A stretch of 64,000 nucleotides of DNA from JAIUNP01 sp020161975 (GTDB lineage: Bacteria; Pseudomonadota; Alphaproteobacteria; Rhizobiales; Beijerinckiaceae): assembly GCA_036745275.1 (NCBI GenBank), contig DAIOGK010000019.1, positions 11,448 through 75,447 of the forward strand, written 5' to 3'. The position numbers and the translations under genes were made by a program. Of the stretch, positions 8,924-16,655 are shown piece after piece. The first letter of the stretch is position 1. The number at the start of each line of letters is the position of its first letter. The notes beneath the pieces were generated by a model that saw only the letters and a list, made by a program, of their open reading frames with translations, ran no database searches and had not been told where the DNA came from.

Positions 8924-9825
8924 GACATCACCGGCATCGGGCGGGCAAAGGTCGGCAGCATCCGCACGCCCGGCGCGACATCCTTGGCGATTGCCGCGCC
9001 CATGGCGATCCAGGCCTTGTCGCCAACGACGAGCGAATTGGCGATGACCGCGTTCGGCCCCACCCAGACATCATCGCCAAGGCGCGTCGCTCCGCCGATC
9101 GAAGACCCCGCAACCAGCCGGCAATTGGCTCCGATCACCGCCGCATGGGCGACATGCACGAGATGATCGATCTTGCAGTTGGCACCAATCACCGTCGCAC
9201 CGCCGAAAACGGACCGGGCGATACAGGCATTGGCGAGCACATGCGTCCCCGCCGAAATCGTCACACCGCCGGCGTGAGGAACATAGGTCACCACCCCGTC
9301 GATATAGCGCATCTCGAACCCCGGTCCGCCGATGGCAACACCCGGCCCGATGAAGCAGTTCTGACCGATGAAGGTGTTCTCCTCGATCACGACATTGGCG
9401 CTAATCACAGCCCCCGCTTCGATCACGACGTTCTCATCCGGAATGACGGCGGTGCGGTGCACCTTCGCCGCTGGATCAATCACGGTCTTCTGGCGGCGCG
9501 TATAGAAACCTGGGTCCCGCTCGCAGAAATGAAAATGGAGTTTCAGGAACACATCGAGCGGCTTTTCCGCCACCAGAACCCCGAGATGCGGAGGAATGCT
9601 CTCAGCGTGCTCGTCCGTTGTCACCACGCAGGAGAAATTGCCGATGTTCTCATCGAACTGCGGACGGAACTTCGGATCGTAATAGATCGTCAGCATCTCC
9701 GTTCCGAAATTGCGGAACATGCCGAGATTGCCGAAGCGCCCGTTGCGATGCACGCGCCCGCCGAACAGGCGCGCGACGTCATGCAGGTCGCGGGTTTCAT
9801 TCGACTGGAATGGCAGGGCGATCAT
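8920..9825 (-). CDS. Left-handed beta-helix (hexapeptide) acyltransferase, LpxD-like
   Basis: This 301-residue protein has an N-terminal domain of about 100 residues, then hexapeptide repeats of [IV]-G-x-x-x-x type from about residue 110 (for example VIEAGAVISANVVIEENTFI). These form a left-handed beta-helix as in LpxD and sugar N-acyltransferases. The start MIALPFQSN at 9825 overlaps the glycosyltransferase stop (ATGA). With a dedicated ACP in the same operon it probably transfers a carrier-bound acyl or hydroxyacyl chain to an aminosugar. It could also be an LpxD-like lipid A enzyme, but the setting favours glycan decoration. Confidence 0.8.
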   Translation of the reverse strand: MIALPFQSNETRDLHDVARLFGGRVHRNGRFGNLGMFRNFGTEMLTIYYDPKFRPQFDENIGNFSCVVTTDEHAESIPPHLGVLVAEKPLDVFLKLHFHFCERDPGFYTRRQKTVIDPAAKVHRTAVIPDENVVIEAGAVISANVVIEENTFIGQNCFIGPGVAIGGPGFEMRYIDGVVTYVPHAGGVTISAGTHVLANACIARSVFGGATVIGANCKIDHLVHVAHAAVIGANCRLVAGSSIGGATRLGDDVWVGPNAVIANSLVVGDKAWIAMGAAIAKDVAPGVRMLPTFARPMPVMS

Positions 9826-11576
9826 TGTGCCGGCGTCCCGTCGAGGTTCTTGCCGTAGGCCTTTGTGACCATGCGGTTCAAGGTCTGGTAGAAAACATCG
9901 TTGGAATAATACTTCTTGTACCATTCCTTGCCGGCCTTGCCGACAGCAGCCCGGCGCTCGGGGTCGCGGTAAAGGTCAGCCATTGTATCGCCGATCTCGA
10001 CGTAGTTGTTGGTGATGATGAACGGCGGCAACTCATCAAAGCACCAGGTGTGCAATTTGGAATTGTAGTTCGTCAGGATCGGACGCTCGCACTGCATCGC
10101 CTTGGGCGGAATACCGCCGAAGGACAGTGGCGGGCCGAACTGGTCTGCCACCACATCAGATGCCATGATGTAACGCATGAACGAACGATGCGGCTGCGAT
10201 TTCATCCACATGACGCGCGAACCGATGCCGAGTTCGGCGATCAGTTCCTTCGATTTCTGGATCATCTGCCCGGCCTCGACCAGGATGAGCAGACCACGCA
10301 CTTTGTGAACATTCACAAGCCGCGCGAACCCCTCGATCATGAGGTCATTACCCTTGTCCCAGTTGCTGTCCCGGTGGCCCTTGTCCCAGTGGTGGCGGCT
10401 CGGGTTGAACACGATGAAGTCGCAGTCGAAACGCGCCTCCATCATCTGGCGGAGCCGAGCGGCCTTTTCGCGCTGGACATCGATGTTGTCCTCCATCGTC
10501 GGATGGGGAATGAACACATAGTTCTTGAGCCCCATCTTGTCGGCAGCGCGGTTGTTGTCGCAATTCGTCACGAATACACCAGCGGCATTCTGGTAGACGG
10601 CCTTGGTCTGACGCCCGATGTAGCTCTGTTCGAACGGCAGGTTGCGGATCGTCCCGTGTTCGAGGGCAAAATACGATTTGCCGACGGCCATCGGCCAGAT
10701 GCCATCCGTCGCGTAACCCACCACCACATCGTAATGCGAAAACAGGCGCCGCCAGAGATGCGCGTCATAGTCGTAATGATGCACCTCATCGCTCAGTTTT
10801 GGCGGCTTGACGATTGCGGTCAGGTCCCGAACGATCTTGTCCCAGGCGTTCACCGCCTCATGATCAATTTCCGGCCCGAGTTTCGGGTCCGGATTAGGTG
10901 TGCCCAGTCTGAGACTGCGCAGGGTTGCCTTGGCCTCGGACAGGCGGCGATAGATGTCGCCACGCTCAACGTCCGACATGACGGGCTGCTGCGCCGCGGG
11001 GATGAGGCTGGCAAGCCGGCTCGAAGCACGGTTCGTGTTGACCCACTCGGCGCCGGGAAATTCTGCCTTCGTCTGCTGCGCGGCCCCGGGATGGTCGAGG
11101 CCACTCAGCCCGCGAAAGATCATACCAAACCGTGAATTCCACAGCCTGTGCCCGAACATGCCGATCCTGCCGGAGGAAATCATGCGGCGGTAGCGCGCAA
11201 GGAGCCGGCGCAGGATGGCCGCCTTGCGATGCTTCCCCTCGTTCAGCGCGATCAGATACTGAATCGCCATGTGGCGCGGCCCCTGCGCGATCCAGTCGGG
11301 CCGCTTGTAGCCATGTAGGTTGGTCCTGTGCCAGCCGGGAAAGAAATCGTCGCCCCAGTCGCCCTCGATCTCTGCGTCTTCCCATTCGGGGCAGCCATGC
11401 GTGTGGTAATAATCGGCAACCAGCAGATGGGATTCGATGCCGCGCTCATTGAGAAGCCGCGAGGCGATGAAGCCGTTGTTTGCGATGTTGCCGATATGAA
11501 GAACTTTAAGAGGGCGCGGCTTGCCATCGGAATTGCCGGTGGCGGCGCTCTGAGTGCTGTTTTGCGTATCAGACAT
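9822..11576 (-). CDS. Glycosyltransferase, GT-B fold (family 1/4-like)
   Basis: This 584-residue cytoplasmic protein begins its first Rossmann domain as LKVLHIGNIANNGFIASRL. Its C-terminal half has the features of a retaining GT-B transferase (EHGT, VFNPSRHHWDKG, then a VEAGQ... and FGGIPPKAMQCERPIL region with a putative E/K donor-binding motif). The long middle insertion (about 90-330) makes it larger than the usual 350-420 residues. The start MSDTQNST at 11576 was chosen because residues upstream in the frame look non-coding; the ribosome site is weak. It is the first gene of the eight-gene minus-strand operon. Confidence 0.8.
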   Translation of the reverse strand: MSDTQNSTQSAATGNSDGKPRPLKVLHIGNIANNGFIASRLLNERGIESHLLVADYYHTHGCPEWEDAEIEGDWGDDFFPGWHRTNLHGYKRPDWIAQGPRHMAIQYLIALNEGKHRKAAILRRLLARYRRMISSGRIGMFGHRLWNSRFGMIFRGLSGLDHPGAAQQTKAEFPGAEWVNTNRASSRLASLIPAAQQPVMSDVERGDIYRRLSEAKATLRSLRLGTPNPDPKLGPEIDHEAVNAWDKIVRDLTAIVKPPKLSDEVHHYDYDAHLWRRLFSHYDVVVGYATDGIWPMAVGKSYFALEHGTIRNLPFEQSYIGRQTKAVYQNAAGVFVTNCDNNRAADKMGLKNYVFIPHPTMEDNIDVQREKAARLRQMMEARFDCDFIVFNPSRHHWDKGHRDSNWDKGNDLMIEGFARLVNVHKVRGLLILVEAGQMIQKSKELIAELGIGSRVMWMKSQPHRSFMRYIMASDVVADQFGPPLSFGGIPPKAMQCERPILTNYNSKLHTWCFDELPPFIITNNYVEIGDTMADLYRDPERRAAVGKAGKEWYKKYYSNDVFYQTLNRMVTKAYGKNLDGTPAQ

Positions 11577-11859
11577 TCTGGCGATTCGGTTGGCGCAACG
11601 CCGCACTTCTGCCGCTTCGCGCATCACAGACCATGAAATCGGGCAAGTATTCCGCCCCGTTAAGGCTCGCGCCCTAGCATATTCGGCGAATGCAGGCAAA
11701 CACCCTCGCAGGTGATGGCATGTGCAGGCCGCTGATGTTAAAGGCCTCGAAACGGTGGTGCCTCATGCGACAGCTTGCAAACGCGAACTGATCGTGGTTG
11801 ACGCTGCTTTGCTCGGGCAGCGCGCCATTGTGCGCCGCTTTTTGTGCAGGAGAATGCCA
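11577..11859. promoter_or_regulatory. Divergent intergenic region between the two halves of the polysaccharide locus
   Basis: These 283 bp separate the minus-strand glycosyltransferase operon from the plus-strand asparagine synthase gene, so promoters for both must lie here. A TTGACG hexamer is at 11798-11803, but no convincing -10 is found at normal spacing. A strong ribosome site (AGGAG) precedes the plus-strand gene. No open frame with coding character or RNA gene is seen. Confidence 0.35.
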
Positions 11860-13758
11860 ATGTGCGGCCTTGCCGGCATTTTTGATTTCGACGGACGCGC
11901 GATCAACATCGATCACCTCCAGTCCATGACAACAGCCATCGCCCATCGCGGACCGGATGGCGCCGGTTTCTGGGATGGCGGCCACATCGGCCTTGGCCAT
12001 CGCCGCCTTGCGATCATCGACCTCTCCGAGGGCGGTCACCAGCCGATGTCGACGCCCGATGGCCGCTATGTCATCAGCTACAATGGCGAGATCTACAATT
12101 TCGAGGATATCCGCCTTCAGTTGCAGCAGAAGAACGTCCGGTTCCGGTCGCGCTCTGATACCGAGGTCATCCTTCAGGCGATTGCGACCTGGGGCCTTGA
12201 GAAGGCTGTGCTCAAGCTCAACGGCATGTTCGCCTTCGCGGTTTATGACCGGCACGCCCGCCGCCTGACGCTGGTGCGCGACCGCTTTGGCGTCAAGCCG
12301 CTCTATTACGCGCAAGTGGGCCAGACCCTGCTGTTCGGCTCGGAGATCAAGGCGCTGGTGCAGCACCCGCAGTTCCGGACCCGCATCAATCTGCCCGGAC
12401 TTGTGGAATACCTCACCTTCCAGAATTTCTTCGGGGAGGAAACGCTCTTTGCGGGTGTGAAGCTGCTGCCTGCCGGCTGCTATGCAGTGGCGGAACTGGC
12501 CGACAGTCCGCGCCAGGGCGAACTGCGCGTCACCCGCTACTGGGACTATCATTTCGAGGAACCATCCTCCCCGCGCTCGGAGGCAAGCTATCGCGAGGAA
12601 CTGTCGCATCTGTTCCATCAGGCAGTGCGCCGCCAGCTTGTCAGCGATGTGGACGTGGGCGCCTTTCTGTCCGGTGGCATGGATTCGGGATCGATCACGG
12701 CGGTCGCCTCGCGCTACCTGCCGATGATGCGCACCTTCACCTGCGGCTTCGACATGTCGTCGGCATCGGGGATTGAATTGTCGTTCGACGAGCGTCTCAC
12801 CGCCGAGCGCATGTCGTATCTGTTCAAGACCGAGCACTACGAAATGGTGCTGAAGGCCGGCGACCTTGAGCGCGTCATGCCGCGCCTTGCCTATCACCTT
12901 GAGGAACCGCGCGTCGGCCAGTCCTACCCGAATTTCTACATTTCGCAGCTTGCCAGCAAATTCAACAAGGTGGTGCTGGCCGGCACGGGCGGCGACGAGC
13001 TCTTCGGCGGCTACCCCTGGCGCTATTACCGCGCCGTGGTGAACAACGATTTCGACCACTACGTCGATAATTATTTCGAGTTCTGGCAGCGCATTTTCAC
13101 GCAAGGCCAGTTGAAGCGCGCCTGCGCTCCCATCTGGAAAGACATCAAGGACATTTCGCCCCGCGATATCTTCAAGGGCGTATTCAAGCAGCATTCGGAC
13201 CAGCTGACGAGCCCGGCGGATTACGTCAACCACTCCCTCTATTTCGAGTGCAAGACCTTCCTGCACGGCCTTCTCGTCGTCGAGGACAAGCTCTCCATGG
13301 CCCACAGCCTTGAGACGCGGGTGCCGTTCCTCGACAACGATCTGGTTGATTTCGCCATGAAACTGCCGGTCAGCATGAAGCTGAAGCGTCTCGACGAGAT
13401 CGTGCGGCTCAACGAGAACAAGGCTGGCCAGGACAAGATCGCGAGCTATTTCAACAAGACAAACGACGGCAAGCTGCTGCTTCGCTCGATGATGACCGAC
13501 CTGCTGCCGAAAGACATCGTGGAGCGCGAGAAGCAGGGCTTCTCGGCCCCCGATGCGAGCTGGTTCAAGGGCGAGAGCATCGATTACGTGCGCGAGCGCC
13601 TGCTTAATCCCAAGGCCAGGATTTTCAATCTGCTGTCTTATCCGGTGGTCGAGGAACTGCTGGCGAGCCACATGTCCGGCAAATCAAACCGCCGCCTGAT
13701 GATCTGGTCGCTGCTGAACCTTGAGGAACTGTTCGACCGCTACGATCTGGTCTCCTGA
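11860..13758 (+). CDS. Asparagine synthase (glutamine-hydrolysing)-type amidotransferase 1
   Basis: This 632-residue AsnB-family enzyme has a class II glutaminase domain with nucleophile Cys2 (MCGLAGIFDF) in the first 200 residues. An ATP-pyrophosphatase domain follows with the PP-loop SGGMDSG at about 271-277. The start at 11860 is required for Cys to follow Met and has AGGAG upstream; the frame is open to 11722. In polysaccharide loci such enzymes often amidate uronic acid carboxylates instead of making asparagine. A second copy 3 kb away supports that reading. It converges with, and directly abuts, the DUF2793 gene (stops at 13758/13759). Confidence 0.85.
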   Translation: MCGLAGIFDFDGRAINIDHLQSMTTAIAHRGPDGAGFWDGGHIGLGHRRLAIIDLSEGGHQPMSTPDGRYVISYNGEIYNFEDIRLQLQQKNVRFRSRSDTEVILQAIATWGLEKAVLKLNGMFAFAVYDRHARRLTLVRDRFGVKPLYYAQVGQTLLFGSEIKALVQHPQFRTRINLPGLVEYLTFQNFFGEETLFAGVKLLPAGCYAVAELADSPRQGELRVTRYWDYHFEEPSSPRSEASYREELSHLFHQAVRRQLVSDVDVGAFLSGGMDSGSITAVASRYLPMMRTFTCGFDMSSASGIELSFDERLTAERMSYLFKTEHYEMVLKAGDLERVMPRLAYHLEEPRVGQSYPNFYISQLASKFNKVVLAGTGGDELFGGYPWRYYRAVVNNDFDHYVDNYFEFWQRIFTQGQLKRACAPIWKDIKDISPRDIFKGVFKQHSDQLTSPADYVNHSLYFECKTFLHGLLVVEDKLSMAHSLETRVPFLDNDLVDFAMKLPVSMKLKRLDEIVRLNENKAGQDKIASYFNKTNDGKLLLRSMMTDLLPKDIVEREKQGFSAPDASWFKGESIDYVRERLLNPKARIFNLLSYPVVEELLASHMSGKSNRRLMIWSLLNLEELFDRYDLVS

Positions 13759-14856
13759 TCAGAGCCGCGTTCCGCCGAAGGAGGAATAGCCGGCATTCAC
13801 CGTGCAGGACGCATTGGTGAAGACATGGATTTCCACGGTGTCGCCGGCATTCAGCTTGAGCAGCGAGTTGATTTGCAGCGCGTCGGTCGCATTGGCCGGG
13901 AACGCCTTGCTGATCCAGCTTCCCGAGGGCGCGGAATTCCTGGCGAAAGCCACGAGCGGATTGCCCCCGCCGGCACCGAAACTGAGGTGCAACTGGCCCG
14001 TGAAGAAATAGACGCCCGCAACAGGGGCAACGAACTGGCTGTTTGTGCCGGAGAAGGCAGCCACCGGAATCCGCGCGGTCGAGAACCCTGTCACCTTGGT
14101 CCAGTTGGAACTTCCCGTGATGGCGACCGCCGCTGCCGTCTGGTAATCGAAGGCACCGGGATCACCGCGCCCTACCGTGTCGACATACCCCTTGGTGGCA
14201 AGGCCCAGCGCCGTTGTCGGTGCCGCGGCGGCCTGCGCCAGCCCCGTTGCAGGGTCAACCGTCAGCGCATTGATCCAGGCATTGCCGTCTGCGCTGACCT
14301 TGACCCGGAACTGCGCATCGCCGGCAAGCCCAACCTCCGCCCTGCCCGCATAATCGGTCTGGAACAACAGGCTTGCCGTGTCGGACACCAGCTTGCGGTT
14401 GATCTTCACCCGCGAACTTGCGCCGTCGTGATCAAACAGCACGTTGGCGCTTTTCACGGCGAGACGCTGCGTTGCATCAGCGGTTGCGGCAATGCCGAGG
14501 TACTCGAAAGCACTGCCAAGCGGGCGCCAAAGCGTCCCCGTGAAGGTGTAGATGGCATCGCTCGCCACGACATAGGCGAGCCACCCCCTGGCCGGCGCGT
14601 GGAACCGCCACGCCGCATCCCGCACCACCGCAACCCGGCCTGCCTTGCCGGCAAAGGCCCCGGTCGGCGCCGTACCAACCAGATAGCGCGCGCCCTCGGC
14701 CGGGCTGGACGGCGGCACATTGACCACCCCCTCTACCGACAATTGCACCAGCGCATCGATCTGGAGCAAGGCCTCGTTATGCGTCACATGTTTCTGCGCC
14801 TGCCCGGCAGCGAGAAGCGGCAATTGCAGGTTCGTCGTCTGGGTGGTAACCGTCAT
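13759..14856 (-). CDS. DUF2793 protein with C-terminal C1q-like domain
   Basis: This is a 365-residue protein. The first 110 residues match the DUF2793 pattern (QLPLLAAGQAQKHVTHNEAL), a family seen in alphaproteobacterial prophages and gene-transfer-agent-like loci. The middle is a fibre-like region with VKVSADGNAWI. The last 120 residues look like a C1q/TNF-type jelly-roll (FVAPVAGVYFFTGQLHLS). No phage genes flank it. It lies between an asparagine synthase and the divergent exporter genes, under its own near-consensus promoter. A secreted or surface trimeric binding protein is possible, but no signal peptide is evident. Function unknown. Confidence 0.75.
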   Translation of the reverse strand: MTVTTQTTNLQLPLLAAGQAQKHVTHNEALLQIDALVQLSVEGVVNVPPSSPAEGARYLVGTAPTGAFAGKAGRVAVVRDAAWRFHAPARGWLAYVVASDAIYTFTGTLWRPLGSAFEYLGIAATADATQRLAVKSANVLFDHDGASSRVKINRKLVSDTASLLFQTDYAGRAEVGLAGDAQFRVKVSADGNAWINALTVDPATGLAQAAAAPTTALGLATKGYVDTVGRGDPGAFDYQTAAAVAITGSSNWTKVTGFSTARIPVAAFSGTNSQFVAPVAGVYFFTGQLHLSFGAGGGNPLVAFARNSAPSGSWISKAFPANATDALQINSLLKLNAGDTVEIHVFTNASCTVNAGYSSFGGTRL

Positions 14857-14879
14857 GTCAGCCTCTTAATGTTTTTTCC

Positions 14880-14908
14880 TATTTATGGTTTATTTTCCTA
14901 TTTGTCAA
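14880..14908 (-). promoter_or_regulatory. Near-consensus promoter of the DUF2793 gene
   Basis: On the minus strand TTGACA (14908-14903) and TAAATA (14885-14880) are 17 bp apart. This would start transcription about 17 bases before the ATG at 14856. The direct repeat TTTTCCTATTT (plus-strand reading, 14874-14884 and 14893-14903) overlaps both elements and could bind a regulator. The segment is much richer in AT than its surroundings. Confidence 0.6.
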
Positions 14909-14993
14909 GCCGCCCACCTCCCGTACTCCGTTTCATGGATGCGTCACAGACGCCTCCCAACGCCCCGATATTCCCCGTTTCGGCGCCAGAAAC

Positions 14994-15022
14994 TTGACGC
15001 ACCATGCTGCGGCGCCTATGCG
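14994..15022 (+). promoter_or_regulatory. Putative promoter of the wzm-wzt operon
   Basis: TTGACG (14994-14999) and TATGCG (15017-15022) are separated by 17 bp and lie 27 bp before the exporter permease start at 15049. This is a sequence match only. Confidence 0.45.
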
Positions 15023-15048
15023 TCGTGCGAAATTTTGAGGGTTTGTGC

Positions 15049-15858
15049 ATGATCCGCCATGACGCCACCTTCCGGTCAGACCAGCCCATGCGCGAGGTTC
15101 TGCTGGGGGTTCTCCACTGGCCGTTCTGGCTGACGCTGGCCTGGACCGACATCCGCGGCCGCTATCGCAGAACGGTGCTCGGTCCGTTCTGGACCGGCCT
15201 GAACAGCCTTATCTTCATTTGCGTTCTTGCGGTCGTCTACAGCCGTCTTTGGAACATCGAACTGAAGGACTTCCTGCCCTATATCGCCTCGGGCTTTTAC
15301 GTCTGGGGCTATTTCACGGCGAACATCAACGAATGCTGTCACGCCTTTCACAGCAATGCCAACACCTTGAAATCGTCGCGGATTTCGCCGATTACGATGA
15401 TCTTTCGTGTCATCGCGCGCAACCTGATCGTGCTGGCCCATAATCTTGTGATCCTAATTGCGATCCTGATCTATTTTGGTCACCCGCCGGGCTGGACCTT
15501 TCTGCTCTTCCTCCCAAATCTGATTGTCCTTTCGCTGTTCTGTGTCGGCATCGGCATCTGCCTTGGGCTCGCGTGCAGCCGTTTCCGCGACATTGAACAA
15601 CTGGTCAGCAGTGCACTGATGATCCTGTTCTTCGTAACACCCATCCTGTGGAAGCCGGAGTTGCTGCCACCGGGCTCGAAATATCTGGCTGATTCAAACC
15701 CGATCTATCATCTCATCCGCACCGTGCGTGAACCTCTGCTGGGCATCGTCCCGCCCGCCGAATCCGTCCAGCTATCCATCGTCTTCACTGCGGTTTCGCT
15801 GGCGGTGGGACTTTTTGCCTATGCACGGTACCGCGTGCGTCTGACCTATTGGCTCTGA
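15049..15858 (+). CDS. wzm: Polysaccharide ABC exporter, permease subunit
   Basis: This 269-residue ABC-2 type membrane protein has an N-terminal amphipathic segment (ALAWTDIRGRYRRTVLGPFW-like) followed by about six hydrophobic helices, as in Wzm/KpsM. The start MIRHDATFRS at 15049 has GAGGG upstream; an earlier in-frame ATG at 15004 lacks a site. It exports a lipid-linked or capsular polysaccharide across the inner membrane together with the ATPase encoded 9 bp downstream. The context of glycosyltransferases and epimerases supports O-antigen or capsule export. Confidence 0.9.
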   Translation: MIRHDATFRSDQPMREVLLGVLHWPFWLTLAWTDIRGRYRRTVLGPFWTGLNSLIFICVLAVVYSRLWNIELKDFLPYIASGFYVWGYFTANINECCHAFHSNANTLKSSRISPITMIFRVIARNLIVLAHNLVILIAILIYFGHPPGWTFLLFLPNLIVLSLFCVGIGICLGLACSRFRDIEQLVSSALMILFFVTPILWKPELLPPGSKYLADSNPIYHLIRTVREPLLGIVPPAESVQLSIVFTAVSLAVGLFAYARYRVRLTYWL

Positions 15859-15867
15859 GGTCGCCTG

Positions 15868-16632
15868 ATGTCCTGCTCGATCATTGCCCGCGACGTCTGC
15901 GTCGATTTTCCGGTCATCGGCGCGGCGCGCAGCTTCCGCACCGAACTGTTCCGCTCGGCGGTGGGGGGGCTGATCAAGCGCCCCGGCACCGAGAATTCCA
16001 GCTCACACCTTATCGTCGTCGAGGCACTGAAGAACCTCAACTTCGAACTTCGCGACGGCGACAGCCTCGGCCTCATCGGCCACAATGGCGCAGGCAAATC
16101 CACCCTGCTGCGCACCATGGCCGGCTGCTACATTCCCACCGGCGGCGTTCTGGAAACGCGCGGACACATCATGCCGCTGCTGTCGCTCGGCGTTGGCATG
16201 GATGGCGATTTTTCCGGCTACGAGAACATCGCACTGTATGGCCTCCACCTTGGCATGACCCGCAAGGAGGTTGAGGCCGTGACCAATGATATCATCGAGT
16301 TCACCGAACTCGGTGACTTCATCAACCTGCCGCTGCGCACCTACTCCTCGGGTATGCAACTGCGTCTCACCTTCGCCATCGCCACCGCCTTTCACCCCGA
16401 TATCCTGCTGATCGACGAGTTGTTCGGCGTGGGTGATGCCTCGTTCTTCAAGAAGGCCGAAGCGCGGATGGAACGGATGCTGGAGCGCTCGAAGATCTTC
16501 GTGCTGGCCAGTCACAGCAACGATCTGATCCGCCGCTACTGCACGAAGGGCATGGTACTCGACAAGGGCGAAATCGCCTATTTCGGCAGCTGTGAAGATG
16601 CCATCAATGTCTACAAGGACATGGTGCAGTAA
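15868..16632 (+). CDS. wzt: Polysaccharide ABC exporter, ATP-binding subunit
   Basis: This 254-residue ATPase has Walker A GHNGAGKS (71-78), signature YSSGMQLRL (from 159) and Walker B DILLIDE (178-184). It ends soon after the nucleotide-binding domain. The C-terminal carbohydrate-binding domain that many Wzt proteins use to recognise a capped O-antigen is therefore absent, as in KpsT and short Wzt forms. An extension of about 45 residues precedes the core. It is 9 bp after wzm and powers the same exporter. Confidence 0.9.
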   Translation: MSCSIIARDVCVDFPVIGAARSFRTELFRSAVGGLIKRPGTENSSSHLIVVEALKNLNFELRDGDSLGLIGHNGAGKSTLLRTMAGCYIPTGGVLETRGHIMPLLSLGVGMDGDFSGYENIALYGLHLGMTRKEVEAVTNDIIEFTELGDFINLPLRTYSSGMQLRLTFAIATAFHPDILLIDELFGVGDASFFKKAEARMERMLERSKIFVLASHSNDLIRRYCTKGMVLDKGEIAYFGSCEDAINVYKDMVQ

Positions 16633-16655
16633 ACCCCGCGTCCGGGACAGGTACC

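Noticed and set aside
11674..13671. A 665-codon open frame on the minus strand opposite the first amidotransferase gene
   Set aside because: It mirrors a clear AsnB-family gene on the other strand, has no recognisable domain, and long antisense frames are expected in DNA this rich in GC.
13759..14856. Prophage or gene-transfer-agent remnant
   Set aside because: Only one DUF2793 protein is seen; no capsid, portal, terminase, integrase or attachment repeat is near.
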